Source: Chryseobacterium sp. Tr-659 | Lineage (GTDB): Bacteria; Bacteroidota; Bacteroidia; Flavobacteriales; Weeksellaceae | Direction of reading: 5' to 3' | Assembly: GCF_011752975.1 (NCBI RefSeq) | Contig: NZ_VWWP01000007.1 | Location: 62,001-126,000 of the forward strand | DNA: 64,000 nt | Shown: positions 1 to 9,205 of the stretch, in pieces | Layout: each line of letters begins with the position of its first letter | How positions within the stretch are numbered: position 1 is the stretch's first letter | Translations under genes and position numbers: made by a program | The notes under the pieces: model-generated | What the model saw: the letters and a program-made list of their open reading frames with translations, nothing else | Database searches by the model: none | What the model was told of the DNA's origin: nothing

Positions 1-417
1 TGAGTTTATTTTTGATTTTTCAGAAACTTCCGAGTTTTCATCTTCCTTACTTTCCTCCATTACCTCATGTCCCTTTTTGGAACGATGAAACAAGAACTCA
101 ATAATTTTCTCTACTCCTTCAAAGGCCAGATACAATCCTCCTAAAATAAGAATGATTTCTATAGCCGGTTTGTAGAGCCAGTTGAGCAAAAAAGCAATAG
201 GAAGAATAATCAGCTTATTGATGAATGACCCTTTCGTAATTGCCCATAAAACCGGAAGCTCTCTTGAAGAAAGAAAACCTGTGGCTTTTTCTGCATTTAC
301 AGCCAGGTCGTCGCCCAAAATACCTGCTGTTTTCTGTGTAGCAATCTTACTGGTAACCGCTACATCATCCATCAATGCTGCAATATCATCCAAAATTGCA
401 AAAAAGCCTGATGCCAT
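1..417 (-). CDS. DUF808 family inner-membrane protein, N-terminal part (gene runs off the window)
   Basis: Reading the minus strand from the ATG at 417 gives an open frame of 139 codons to the window edge, so the C-terminus is missing. The N-terminus MASGFFAILDDIAALMDDVA, the following segment about ATQKTAG and GDDLAVNAEK, and the hydrophobic stretch IILPIAFLLNWLYKPAIEII match the DUF808 (YedI-like) membrane protein family, whose function is not established. An acidic, lysine-rich insert (KEDENSEVSEKSK) lies just before the edge. The opposite-strand frame here is only a shadow. Family call is confident, function unknown. Confidence 0.8.
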   Translation of the reverse strand, partial: MASGFFAILDDIAALMDDVAVTSKIATQKTAGILGDDLAVNAEKATGFLSSRELPVLWAITKGSFINKLIILPIAFLLNWLYKPAIEIILILGGLYLAFEGVEKIIEFLFHRSKKGHEVMEESKEDENSEVSEKSKINS

Positions 418-528
418 ATTTTAATTTTTTTTTAATCTTTGTTAAGTTCTGCAAAAATAAATATTAAAATCTATTTTTAATTTATTTCTGAATATTAATT
501 TAAAAAATTTTCTGTTCAAACTGTTGAT

Positions 529-1968
529 ATGAACAAAAGTCTGCTTACTTTTAACCGTTTTTTAAAACCAGATACTATGCGGCATTCATCTTATATTTTA
601 GCTTTAGGATCTTTGATTTTTATGTTGAACCCATTTTGTTCACCTTTACAAGCCCAAAATCAAACAAATGCAGCCAGCATAAATCCGGAAAAGAAAAAGC
701 AGGAAATAGACAGCATTATAAAAGCCTATGCATCTGTTAATAAATTCAATGGAACTGCTTTGATTCATTATCAAAACAAAATTATTTTCGAAAGATCATA
801 CGGCTGGCAGGATGCAGAAAAAAAAATTCCTAATCAGAACAAAAGTATTTATCAGATCGCTTCTTTAACCAAATCTTTTACTGCTCTAGTGATTGTAAAG
901 CTGGACGAAGAAGGAAAACTATCCGTGAAAGATCCTATCTCGAAGTTTATTCCGGATTATCCAAGGGGAAATGAAATTACGATTGAGCATCTCCTTACCC
1001 ACTCCTCGGGAATTTATGAAGCATTACGAAATAAAGAATATGTCCGTTTGCTTCATACAGGAGAAATCATTAACAAAGATAAAGAGCTTTCTTTTTTTAA
1101 AAACGAGCCTTTGGATTTCAAACCCGGAACCCAATTCTCATATACCAATTCCGGATATATTTTATTAGGAGTAATCATTGAAAAGGTAACAGGACTCTCT
1201 TATGAAAATGCTGTAAGAAAATTCATTCTAAATCCTCTCAAGATGACACATACAGGCTTTGATTATTTAGATTTGAAAAGTCCGTATAAAACGGTTCCTT
1301 ATTCTTATATATCAAAGACAAGACAAGATAAAACGGAAATATGGAATTCTACATTAACCGGTCCTGCAGGGCAGATATACAGTACTGTTGAAGATTTATA
1401 CAATTATTATAAAGGATTGAGAGATTATAAAATTGTTTCCAAAGAAGCATTTAAAAAAGCGACAACGCCTTATTTAAGCGGCTATGGATATGGTTGGTTT
1501 ATTGATGATCTTTACGGGAAAAAACTCATTAACCACGGCGGAAATATCGAAGGCTCTACCAGTTATTTTGCCATGCTTCCAAAGGATGATATCAGTATCA
1601 TACTTCTTAACAACATCACAAGTAAAAAGCTGGAGAAAGCAGGAAATACTATTTTAGCAGCCCTCTTAGGGGAGCCTTACACGCTTCCGCAACCTAAGAA
1701 AGAAATAATTCTGAGTGCTGATTCGCTCAAAAAATATGCAGGTAATTATCAACTTTCTGATGATGATATTATCCATATTCTGTATGAAAACGGTCAGCTT
1801 TTTATTCAGAACAATAATGAACCTAAAGTAAGAATGCTGGCTGAAAAAGAGGATGCATTTTTTCTGCTGGATGATGATACCGAAATTTCTTTCACTTTCA
1901 AAAAAGGAGAAAAAGATATTATTATGATCAAAAAAGGACTTTCATCAAAAACAGCCGAAAAGCTTTAA
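529..1968 (+). CDS. Secreted serine hydrolase, beta-lactamase class C / penicillin-binding-like
   Basis: 479-residue protein of the beta-lactamase/transpeptidase-like superfamily. The catalytic SxxK is S112-L-T-K115, the YxN motif is Y205-T-N207 and the third motif is H336-G-G338. The last 90 or so residues form a small C-terminal domain like that often fused to these enzymes. Starting at Met17 (577) gives a much better signal peptide (MRHSSYILALGSLIF...) than the first ATG at 529, so 577 may be the true start. Such proteins act in the periplasm or at the surface as esterases, D-aminopeptidases or carboxypeptidases; substrate cannot be told from sequence. It lies 58 bp before an esterase gene on the same strand and may share its transcript. 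Confidence 0.88.
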   Translation: MNKSLLTFNRFLKPDTMRHSSYILALGSLIFMLNPFCSPLQAQNQTNAASINPEKKKQEIDSIIKAYASVNKFNGTALIHYQNKIIFERSYGWQDAEKKIPNQNKSIYQIASLTKSFTALVIVKLDEEGKLSVKDPISKFIPDYPRGNEITIEHLLTHSSGIYEALRNKEYVRLLHTGEIINKDKELSFFKNEPLDFKPGTQFSYTNSGYILLGVIIEKVTGLSYENAVRKFILNPLKMTHTGFDYLDLKSPYKTVPYSYISKTRQDKTEIWNSTLTGPAGQIYSTVEDLYNYYKGLRDYKIVSKEAFKKATTPYLSGYGYGWFIDDLYGKKLINHGGNIEGSTSYFAMLPKDDISIILLNNITSKKLEKAGNTILAALLGEPYTLPQPKKEIILSADSLKKYAGNYQLSDDDIIHILYENGQLFIQNNNEPKVRMLAEKEDAFFLLDDDTEISFTFKKGEKDIIMIKKGLSSKTAEKL

Positions 1969-2026
1969 ATATCGGTTTCATACTCAATTAGTTGATCATC
2001 AATAGAATTTTCAGTATTTTTACTCT

Positions 2027-2896
2027 ATGAAAAGGCTCATTCTCAGGTATCATTTTTTCGTTATGGGATCTCTAGGCTTTCTGCTGCAATCCTGCAATAC
2101 GAAATTCAGAGTCTGGGTAGGCCCCGGCGGCCAGCAGAAGATTTATAATCTGAAATACGGAGAACATAAAAGACAGAAAATGGATGTCTTTCTTCCCAAA
2201 GATTATGCGGAAGATTCTCCTGTTGCTCTTATTGTACATGGAGGAGCCTGGACTCTGGGAAAGAAAGAACATATGATCCAGATTCAGAAAATGCTTTTTG
2301 AAAATGGAGTTCCAAGTATCAATATGAATTACAGATTGGTTTCTGCCAAGAAAAAAATTACCTATAAACAGCAGCTTGAAGATATTGGCCTCGCGATAGA
2401 AAAGTTCAATTCCTTATCTGAGAAAGCCGAGCTCAGGCCCAACAATTATATCATTCTGGGAGAAAGTGCCGGTGGCCATCTTGCTCTACTTTACGGTTAT
2501 CAGCATCCGGATCAGATCAAAAAGATCATTTCTTTAAGCGGGCCTACTGATTTCTACAGTCCGGAATATCTTAATTCATTTTATTCCAAATATACCTCGC
2601 CTACCATTCAGAAGGTGGTTGGAATTAAATTTGACCGCAGCAACATTTCTGAAGCCTTTAAAGAAGCCAGCCCTATTGCCAATATTACAGATGTGCCGAC
2701 CTTATTATTTCAGGGAAATAACGATGTTCTGGTTAACCCGCATCAGGGAATAGCTATGGATTCGGCACTCAGCCGGATGAATGTTCCGCATAAATTTATT
2801 TTTATGAAAGGAGCCGGCCATGCTCCAAGATTTTTCAGCAAGAGAAAAAGAGACAGCATCATCTATCCTAATATTCTGGAATGGATCAGAAAATAG
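2027..2896 (+). CDS. Alpha/beta hydrolase lipoprotein, HSL/BD-FAE esterase-like
   Basis: 289 residues. The N-terminus has a lipoprotein signal ending in LLQSC (Cys23), so the enzyme is probably membrane-anchored outside the cytoplasm. An HGGAW oxyanion motif lies at 71-75, the nucleophile elbow GESAGG puts Ser at 147, Asp233 (GNNDV) and His265 (GAGHAPRF) complete a plausible triad. This order is that of the hormone-sensitive-lipase/BD-FAE esterase group acting on small esters. It follows the serine hydrolase by 58 bp on the same strand. A hairpin at 2948-2972 lies between it and the convergent DedA gene. Substrate unknown. Confidence 0.88.
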   Translation: MKRLILRYHFFVMGSLGFLLQSCNTKFRVWVGPGGQQKIYNLKYGEHKRQKMDVFLPKDYAEDSPVALIVHGGAWTLGKKEHMIQIQKMLFENGVPSINMNYRLVSAKKKITYKQQLEDIGLAIEKFNSLSEKAELRPNNYIILGESAGGHLALLYGYQHPDQIKKIISLSGPTDFYSPEYLNSFYSKYTSPTIQKVVGIKFDRSNISEAFKEASPIANITDVPTLLFQGNNDVLVNPHQGIAMDSALSRMNVPHKFIFMKGAGHAPRFFSKRKRDSIIYPNILEWIRK

Positions 2897-2947
2897 AATC
2901 AGTTTTTGCTAATCATCTCTTTGTTTTCTACATCTAAAGCAAAAAAA

Positions 2948-2972
2948 AGCCATCTCATTTATTGAGACGGCT
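2948..2972. terminator. Intrinsic terminator between convergent genes
   Basis: Ten-base stem AGCCATCTCA / TGAGACGGCT with a 5-base loop, containing one A/C mismatch on the plus reading (G-U wobble on the minus RNA). On the minus strand it is followed by eight T, a good terminator for dedA. On the plus strand the T run is broken, so termination of the esterase transcript is weaker. Confidence 0.75.
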
Positions 2973-3000
2973 GTTGTATTTATTTTGTGTTATTTAATAC

Positions 3001-3696
3001 TTATTCAAAATCGTTGTTCTCGTATTTTGATAAATCATCTTTCTTTCCGAAAACAAATTTGATGATTACCGGAAGTGTGGTCACCAATACGATCACAATA
3101 ATGATATATTCCAGCTTTTCTTTTAAATTGATTCCAAACTGTTCCATGAATAATTTATCCAGATAATGACCAGCAAAGATCAAAATAAATGACCATAAAA
3201 CGGCTCCGATGATATTATCTCTTAAGAACTCTTTTTTATCCATTTTTACAATCCCTGCAACAATTGGAGTAAAAGTTCTTACAACAGGTAAGAATCTTGC
3301 CATGATGATAGCTAAAGCTCCGTGTTTTTCGAAAAAATCATGAGCCTGATAAAGATATTTCTTTTTGAAGAGCATTGAGTCTGGCCTTTTATATAAAGCG
3401 GGACCTGCTTTTCTCCCAAAATAATATCCTACTTCATTTCCGATAATAGCAGCAAGAGCTACTCCTGAGGATAGTAATGTAGTATCCAAGAAATCGCTTC
3501 CCGTAGAGCCAAAAGTCTCTTTGATGATTTCAACTGCATAAATTCCTGAAACGAATAAAAGTGAATCTCCAGGCAGGAAAAACCCTACAAAAAGACCTGT
3601 TTCAGCAAAAACAATAAATAAAATAAGCCAAAACCCTCCCATTTTAATATAAAACTCCGGGTTTAATAAATCCTTCCAGCTATTGAAATCTTCCAT
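3001..3696 (-). CDS. DedA family membrane protein
   Basis: 231 residues when started at the ATG at 3696 (MEDFNSWKDLL); a TTG 15 codons upstream keeps the frame open but adds a non-typical cysteine-rich tail. The protein shows the DedA/SNARE-associated signature: an acidic residue before a Gly-Pro-Gly-Asp turn (FFLPGDSLLF), GNEVGYYFGRKAG, and the RxxxxR element MARFLPVVRTFTPIVAG, with several hydrophobic segments including a C-terminal one. DedA proteins are inner-membrane proteins implicated in lipid carrier translocation and membrane homeostasis. Ends just before a terminator hairpin. Confidence 0.93.
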   Translation of the reverse strand: MEDFNSWKDLLNPEFYIKMGGFWLILFIVFAETGLFVGFFLPGDSLLFVSGIYAVEIIKETFGSTGSDFLDTTLLSSGVALAAIIGNEVGYYFGRKAGPALYKRPDSMLFKKKYLYQAHDFFEKHGALAIIMARFLPVVRTFTPIVAGIVKMDKKEFLRDNIIGAVLWSFILIFAGHYLDKLFMEQFGINLKEKLEYIIIVIVLVTTLPVIIKFVFGKKDDLSKYENNDFE

Positions 3697-3782
3697 ATAT
3701 ATTGATGAACAACAAAAATAGGTGTAAAATATCTGAAACAAAAATTAATTATAAGATTTTAACTAAAATTCAGATATGATTT

Positions 3783-4895
3783 TTAAAGATCCAGATCATC
3801 ATCGGAAACTGCTGTCCCATCGGCCATCAGGAAAGCTTTCAGGAATGGTGTGATATTACCATTCATTACAGCATCCACATCAGATGTTTCATGACCTGAG
3901 CGAACATCTTTTACCAGTTTGTAAGGATGCATTACGTAATTCCTGATCTGACTTCCCCACTCGATCTTCATTTTGTTGGCTTCTATTTCATTTCTTGCCT
4001 TCATACGTTCTTCCAATTCCATTTCATATAATCTTGAACGAAGGAGCTGCATGGCCTTTTCTTTATTTTGAAGCTGTGAACGGGATTCTGAGTTTTCAAT
4101 GATAATTCCGGTAGGTGCGTGACGAAGACGTACCGCAGTTTCTACCTTGTTAACGTTCTGCCCTCCGGCTCCGGATGCTCTCATGGTTTCAAAACTGATA
4201 TCGGCAGGATTAATATTAATCTCAATAGTATCATCCACCAACGGGTAAACATACACAGACACAAAGCTTGTATGACGTTTCGCATTACTGTCGAAAGGTG
4301 AAATTCTTACCAAACGGTGCACTCCGTTCTCTCCTTTCAGATATCCGAATGCATATTCTCCTTCAATTTCCAGGGTAACGGTTTTTACACCGGCTACATC
4401 TCCTTCCTGAAAGTTCAGTTCACGGATCTTATACCCCTGTTTTTCTGCCCACATTGTATACATTCTCATCAGCATGGATGCCCAATCGCAGCTTTCCGTA
4501 CCTCCTGCTCCTGCAGTGATCTGAAGAACCGCAGAAAGTTCATCTCCTTCATTGGAAAGCATATTTTTAAATTCCAGGTCTTCAATTTTTTCCACCAATT
4601 CCGGAAAGGTTTCATCCAGTTCCTTTTCAGAATCGGGATCTTCTTTAGCAAAATCGGCTAAAACCTGAAGGTCTTCAAACTGTGTCTGAATTTCATCATA
4701 GCTTTCCACCCATTTTTTTTTGGAACGAAGCTGCTTCAGAAATGTTTCAGCGGTTTTAGGATTATCCCAAAACTCAGGAGCTGCCGTTTTTTCATCATCA
4801 TTGGCAATTTCTATTTTCTTTTTTTCAATCTGAAGGTATCTGTGTAGGTCTTCAATTCTGGATTGAACTTCTTTTATCTGGTCGTTGTTGATCAC
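3783..4895 (-). CDS. prfB: Peptide chain release factor 2 (RF2), read without frameshift
   Basis: Class I release factor recognising UGA/UAA. The SPF anticodon-like tripeptide ([15 protein letters not shown]) and the catalytic GGQ ([18 protein letters not shown]) are both present. I place the start at the GTG at 4895 ([10 protein letters not shown]), giving 370 residues; a TTG at 4913 would add six residues. The usual programmed +1 site of bacterial prfB would lie after residue 25 or so, but here the frame reads RYLQIEKKK with CTT followed by CAG and no in-frame TGA, so the gene is contiguous. Autoregulation by UGA frameshifting is therefore not available. Runs in the same direction as dedA but 86 bp apart. 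Confidence 0.96.
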   Translation of the reverse strand: MINNDQIKEVQSRIEDLHRYLQIEKKKIEIANDDEKTAAPEFWDNPKTAETFLKQLRSKKKWVESYDEIQTQFEDLQVLADFAKEDPDSEKELDETFPELVEKIEDLEFKNMLSNEGDELSAVLQITAGAGGTESCDWASMLMRMYTMWAEKQGYKIRELNFQEGDVAGVKTVTLEIEGEYAFGYLKGENGVHRLVRISPFDSNAKRHTSFVSVYVYPLVDDTIEININPADISFETMRASGAGGQNVNKVETAVRLRHAPTGIIIENSESRSQLQNKEKAMQLLRSRLYEMELEERMKARNEIEANKMKIEWGSQIRNYVMHPYKLVKDVRSGHETSDVDAVMNGNITPFLKAFLMADGTAVSDDDLDL

Positions 4896-5028
4896 GAATT
4901 TTTCTTTTTGCAAAAATAAGGAATTCTTTTAGAGTGGAGAGGTACGGGTTCAAAGTTCCAGGTTTAAAATTTTGAGTTCTAACTGAGAACTTTTTTTACA
5001 TTATATTTAAACTTTAAAACAAGGTTAA

Positions 5029-5301
5029 ATGGATATTAATGATTTGATCAATGAACGTCATGGTAATTTTACGCATTTAAAAAAATTAATTGTTTCAATT
5101 AATCTAATGCCAGGTATTTCCAAAAGCAGTTTTGATCATATAACTGAAAAATTACTTCAACATCTGGAAAAAGGAGTTGACAAAAACAAACTAAAAATCG
5201 TCATAGAAACAGAATTATGTCTGACCTATGGTCTTTATACCTATGAATTTAATTCAGAAGAATTGTCGGAAACTATTTTCGATTGGTGGAAAAATCATTA
5301 A
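5029..5301 (+). CDS. Small hypothetical protein
   Basis: 90 residues, mixed charged and hydrophobic, helical in character, no signal peptide and no motif I recognise. It ends DWWKNH. Its stop overlaps the stop of the convergent small membrane protein by 4 bp (5298-5301), a compact arrangement that suggests both frames are real. The size and composition are reminiscent of small immunity or accessory proteins, but nothing in the neighbourhood (prfB, oxidoreductase) supports a toxin partner. Function unknown. Confidence 0.55.
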   Translation: MDINDLINERHGNFTHLKKLIVSINLMPGISKSSFDHITEKLLQHLEKGVDKNKLKIVIETELCLTYGLYTYEFNSEELSETIFDWWKNH

Positions 5302-5609
5302 AAAAAATTTTCTCTTTTTAGTATGAAAACAAGGAAAGCACAAAGAATATGTGCTATAACAATAAAAGGTAAAACTTTTCTACAATTCACTTTATCCAGT
5401 AAAAACCCATATATAGGAAACTGTAATAACCCTGCAACAAATAGGAAGGGTGAAATATTTTCATTAAATAAACTCCCAGTCATACTGAAAGGAAAAAGAA
5501 CCAAAAACGGCCAATAACTTCCATGTCCTCCTCCAGCTGAGAATATTACAAAAAGTACAAGAGGCAGACTAAGTAAAGAAAAAAATACCCTGTATTTATA
5601 TTGAGTCAT
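5298..5609 (-). CDS. Small integral membrane protein, unknown function
   Basis: 103 residues with three or four hydrophobic segments (around residues 8-25, 30-43, 52-70 and 80-97) separated by short polar turns, one of them glycine-rich (SAGGGHGSYW). A short KVNCRK cytoplasmic-type loop sits before the last segment. No family recognised. Overlaps the end of the preceding plus-strand gene by 4 bp. Probably an inner-membrane protein. Confidence 0.55.
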   Translation of the reverse strand: MTQYKYRVFFSLLSLPLVLFVIFSAGGGHGSYWPFLVLFPFSMTGSLFNENISPFLFVAGLLQFPIYGFLLDKVNCRKVLPFIVIAHILCAFLVFILKRENFF

Positions 5610-5671
5610 CCAACATTATTCGTGTTCAAATTTAGGTAAATTATTACTTTGGATTATCAACAATATTTTTT

Positions 5672-6778
5672 TTAAATCATCTCAGCAACTATTTCTCCGA
5701 TCTTCGGAGCTAATGCTACTCCCATTCCGGAAAGCCGTACTGCACAAAACTGTCTTTCCGAAATCTGTTTTACAATAGGTGTTTTCTCTGTTCCCATAGC
5801 CATTATTCCTGACCAGCGCAAAGCAATTTTAAATTTCTGATCCGGTAAGATCACTTCTTTTAAAAAATTTTCAAGGTGATTTTGCAGAAACTCTGTGGTT
5901 TCAAAAGCCGTGGTTTCTTCCGTTTTAAAATCCTGATTTCTCCCACCTCCCAGCAAAATTCTGTTCCCAAGATTCCTGAAGTAGTAGAACCCTTCATCAT
6001 AATGAAAAGTTCCTCTCAGCTTCAATCCATCAATAGGTTCGGTCAGAATGATCTGTCCGCGGGCCGGAATAATTTCTTCTTCTTTCAGAAACTGGCCAGT
6101 AAAAGCATTTGTACAGTAAATAATCTGATCTGCTGTTACAGAAAGATCTTCTGAGAGTTGAACATGTATCTCATCTTTTGTTTCATCAATCCTTTTTACT
6201 GATGTTCCGAATAGAAATTCTACTTTTAACTCATAACATTTCTCCAGAAGTTTCTGAAGCAGCTTTCCGGAATGCAGGCTTCCTTCACATGGGTTTTCAA
6301 TGAGGAAAGGGGATTTTCCAAGCCCGAATTCTTTTATTTTTTCCTGATCAGCGTAATAAGTCTTATCCAGTCCTGTTATTGATTTCAATTTTTCATTAAC
6401 AGTGTCAAGGTACTGTAATGGCTCTTCATTACTGAGAATTTCATATCCTCCGTTCAGTTCAAAATCTATTTCATCGCTTTTAAAATATTGTCTGATTCTC
6501 TGAAGTCCGGCAAACCTCATCGCAACCAGTTCCAATGTTTTTTCCCAACCCATTTTCCGGGAATCGGCAATTATTTCCGTAAGGCTTCCAAAACATGCAA
6601 AACCGGCATTCCGTGTTGAGGCTCCCAGCGGAATCGTATTTCTTTCAATAACCAAAACAGATTGATCGGGATATTTCTCTTTAATGGATATCGCCGTCCA
6701 AAGGCCGGAAAATCCAGCTCCGATAATGATAATATCTCTCTTTCTGTAAAAAGTTTCTAGCTCCCAAATGCTGTTCAT
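5672..6778 (-). CDS. FAD-dependent oxidoreductase, DAO family
   Basis: 368 residues. An N-terminal Rossmann dinucleotide motif DIIIIGAGFSGLWTAIS places the glycines at 20, 22 and 25, and E45 at the end of the second strand (VLVIERN) is expected to bind the FAD ribose. GASTRNAG follows, as in D-amino acid oxidase / glycine oxidase type proteins, and the C-terminal segment RLSGMGVALAPKIGEIVA closes the FAD site. Family members oxidise amines or amino acids; the substrate cannot be read from the sequence. It follows the AAA ATPase gene by 50 bp on the same strand and may be cotranscribed. Confidence 0.9.
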   Translation of the reverse strand: MNSIWELETFYRKRDIIIIGAGFSGLWTAISIKEKYPDQSVLVIERNTIPLGASTRNAGFACFGSLTEIIADSRKMGWEKTLELVAMRFAGLQRIRQYFKSDEIDFELNGGYEILSNEEPLQYLDTVNEKLKSITGLDKTYYADQEKIKEFGLGKSPFLIENPCEGSLHSGKLLQKLLEKCYELKVEFLFGTSVKRIDETKDEIHVQLSEDLSVTADQIIYCTNAFTGQFLKEEEIIPARGQIILTEPIDGLKLRGTFHYDEGFYYFRNLGNRILLGGGRNQDFKTEETTAFETTEFLQNHLENFLKEVILPDQKFKIALRWSGIMAMGTEKTPIVKQISERQFCAVRLSGMGVALAPKIGEIVAEMI

Positions 6779-6828
6779 AGATAATCAGTGATGAATCTTT
6801 TTATGTTTTCTTCTAAAAACTTCCGGCT

Positions 6829-8184
6829 TTAATCCTCTTTTTTCTCATCCTCATTATGCTGAAACCCAATAGCCCGCTGGGGTTCTTCAACAATCCTGTA
6901 CGTTTCCAGTTCATTTTTTAATGCCTGAATTCTGAACCTGAATTCATCAAAATTATTAATGATTACATCTGCCAGGAATCTTGCTACCTGATCAAGGTAT
7001 TCCTCGGTAAGTTTTGCGGAAGCATCTCTTAAAGCTCCGTTCAAAAGGTTCTGATCAATCTTAAGCTTCTCGTTACGGGTTCTCTGGTAAAGGTTTTTTA
7101 TACGCTTTTTTAAACTCTGGGTAAAGTCGACCAACATGGTATTGCTGAATGCTTTCATTCTTGAAGATACTTCATGCCAAAAAGGGACTTTATCTGCTTT
7201 GTTGTTTTTAAGTATTTTGTAGAGTAGAGAATCTTCTTCAAGCCCTCTGGTCATAGCATATAGGATAATTTCCGAACGCTCGGAGGCATTAGGCGGAAAT
7301 ATAGGAATCATCACATCAAATCTTCCCGGAGCGAGAATTTCTTCATCTATTTCTGAAACGGAATTGGCAGATCCTACCATTAAAACCCCTTCTTTTTCGA
7401 ATTTTCCTATATAATGAAGAATAAGTTCCTGCGCCTCCAGATTGCAGGATGCGAGGTCTGTTTCTGCTCTTCTCTGCATCATAATTTCGTCAAAATCATC
7501 AAGGAAGAGTAATATTTTATTTTCTTTCATCATGGAAAGCAGAAAATCACTGAAGTTGATCTCACTTCCGTCAATCAGAGTAGTTCCCAGATAGTGCTTT
7601 TTAACTTCTTTAAACTGATATCCGATGATTTCGGCAATTTTATTGGCCCAGAAGATCTTACCGCTTCCAGGAGGTCCGTACAGAATAATTCCTGCGGGTC
7701 TGTTGATTCCCCAGTCTTTGATCTGCTGCGGGTTCAGGAAGGGTTCCAAAACGGCTGATGTATAAAAGAAAAGATCTCTGTATCCTATGAAATCTCTTTG
7801 CTGGAGGCTTGTTTTATGCCCGAAATAATCATAAACAAACTGATAGTTTCCCCCTAATTTGTTATCAATTCCATAACTTGAAATGGAAGATTTGAAAAAT
7901 CCGTTGTCAAAAATATTCGGATTATTATCTTTAATTACTTTTTCAACTTTATCTTTAGGCTGATTGATGACTTCTGCAATCTGTTCAACCGTTTTATTTT
8001 TATCCAGATCTTTTTCATATAACCTTAAAAAATCTACGTTTTCACGCGCAAATTTTTCAAAATCGTCTTTCACATCAAAATTGGTACTGATACAGTCTAC
8101 AAGTTCAAGATCAAAATCCTGTATAAACTGTTTTATGGCTTCTGCAGAAACATTGAGTTCGTCTGCGAGTTCAATTAATTTCAT
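6829..8184 (-). CDS. AAA-family ATPase-like protein with N-terminal IF2-N-like region and altered Walker motifs
   Basis: 451 residues, cytosolic. Residues 1-90 hold two short helical units (MKLIELADELNVSAEAIKQF and TVEQIAEVINQPKDKVEKVI) that look like IF2 N-terminal / DUF-type helix-turn-helix modules. The AAA core follows: Walker A GPPGSGKI at 170-177, Walker B ILLFLDDFDE at 224-233, sensor-1 GSANS at 271-275 and the second-region-of-homology Arg in GRFD (R288). Two canonical residues are changed: the Thr/Ser after the Walker A lysine is Ile177, and the catalytic Glu of Walker B is Asp230. The protein may bind nucleotide with weak or no hydrolysis. Divergent from the ABC transporter operon; 50 bp before the FAD oxidoreductase. 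Confidence 0.82.
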   Translation of the reverse strand: MKLIELADELNVSAEAIKQFIQDFDLELVDCISTNFDVKDDFEKFARENVDFLRLYEKDLDKNKTVEQIAEVINQPKDKVEKVIKDNNPNIFDNGFFKSSISSYGIDNKLGGNYQFVYDYFGHKTSLQQRDFIGYRDLFFYTSAVLEPFLNPQQIKDWGINRPAGIILYGPPGSGKIFWANKIAEIIGYQFKEVKKHYLGTTLIDGSEINFSDFLLSMMKENKILLFLDDFDEIMMQRRAETDLASCNLEAQELILHYIGKFEKEGVLMVGSANSVSEIDEEILAPGRFDVMIPIFPPNASERSEIILYAMTRGLEEDSLLYKILKNNKADKVPFWHEVSSRMKAFSNTMLVDFTQSLKKRIKNLYQRTRNEKLKIDQNLLNGALRDASAKLTEEYLDQVARFLADVIINNFDEFRFRIQALKNELETYRIVEEPQRAIGFQHNEDEKKED

Positions 8185-8266
8185 AACTTTTGATTAATTC
8201 AATCAAATTTAATGTATTTACAACTAAATTTAAATTGATTTATGATAATTCTGTAACATTTTCTAA

Positions 8267-8291
8267 TTTACATAGACTACTACTATGTAAA
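8267..8291 (+). promoter_or_regulatory. Perfect inverted repeat before ABC transporter operon, operator candidate
   Basis: TTTACATAG, seven bases, then CTATGTAAA: a 9-bp perfect inverted repeat ending 9 bp before the ATG of the ABC ATPase gene. Without a T tract it does not look like a terminator. The dyad and its place beside the start suggest a repressor site (for example of GntR type) or a hairpin affecting translation. No regulator gene lies next to it. Confidence 0.45.
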
Positions 8292-8300
8292 ACAAATTAC

Positions 8301-9203
8301 ATGGAAAAAATATTATCAGTAAAGAATTTGACAAAAAAATTCAAAAAAATAGTGGTAAACAATATTTCTTTTGATGTTGAAAAAGGAAATGTCTATGGTC
8401 TTCTTGGTCCAAACGGAAGCGGAAAGTCCACCACTTTTGGAATGCTGCTTTCAACAATCAATCCTACGAGTGGAGACTGGTTTTGGTTTGGTAAAAAAGG
8501 AACAGATCCTGAAACACTAAAAAGAATAGGAGCTATTATTGAGCAGCCCAATTTTTATCCTTATCTGAATGCGGAAACCAACCTTAAAATTGTTGCAGAA
8601 ATTAAAGGAACGCCTTATTCAAGGATTGAAGAAGTTTTGAAAACCGTTAATCTATATGAAAGAAGAAAAGATGCATTCAAAACCTACTCTTTAGGAATGA
8701 AACAGCGTCTTTCGATTGCTTCTGCAATGCTGAATAACCCTGAAGTCTTAATTTTGGATGAGCCTACCAACGGCCTTGACCCTGAAGGGATTATTCAAAT
8801 CAGAGAAATCATCAACGATATTGCTAAACAAGGTATTACTATTATTATTGCGAGTCATCTTCTGGATGAAATTGAAAAAATATGCAGCCATGTGATAGTA
8901 CTGAAAGAGGGAAATTCCATCTATTGCGGAAGAGTGGATGAAATGACTTCCAATAATGGTTATTTTGAATTAAAAGCAGATAATAATACCTTACTTTTAA
9001 ATATATTGAATGAACTTCAATGGTTTACCACCATCAATCTGGAGGGAGATCTTATTAAAGCCCAGATTCGTGATGATGCATCAATCTCTGCATCGGCTCT
9101 GAACCAAAAACTGGCAGAAAAAGGAGTTTTCTTATCTCATCTGACTAAGAAAAAACTATCTCTTGAATCTCAATTCCTTGAACTTGTAAAAAACACAAAT
9201 TAA
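8301..9203 (+). CDS. ABC transporter ATP-binding protein
   Basis: 300 residues from the ATG at 8301 (MEKILSVKNLTKKF); the frame stays open 37 codons upstream but that extension runs through the inverted repeat and lacks family similarity. Walker A GPNGSGKST at 36-44, signature SLGMKQRL at 130-137, Walker B VLILDE at 149-154, D-loop GLD and switch His186 (ASHLLDE) are all intact. The order and C-terminal extension after residue 210 are those of BcrA/NatA-type ATPases of ABC-2 exporters. The permease starts 2 bp after its stop codon, so the two form one transporter, probably exporting a drug, peptide or other small molecule. Confidence 0.95.
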   Translation: MEKILSVKNLTKKFKKIVVNNISFDVEKGNVYGLLGPNGSGKSTTFGMLLSTINPTSGDWFWFGKKGTDPETLKRIGAIIEQPNFYPYLNAETNLKIVAEIKGTPYSRIEEVLKTVNLYERRKDAFKTYSLGMKQRLSIASAMLNNPEVLILDEPTNGLDPEGIIQIREIINDIAKQGITIIIASHLLDEIEKICSHVIVLKEGNSIYCGRVDEMTSNNGYFELKADNNTLLLNILNELQWFTTINLEGDLIKAQIRDDASISASALNQKLAEKGVFLSHLTKKKLSLESQFLELVKNTN

Positions 9204-9205
9204 TT

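Noticed and set aside
4700..4913. Programmed frameshift site in prfB
   Set aside because: Frame is contiguous, no in-frame TGA near codon 25.
5029..5609. Toxin-antitoxin or immunity pair
   Set aside because: The two small genes are convergent, not an operon, and neither has a toxin-like motif.
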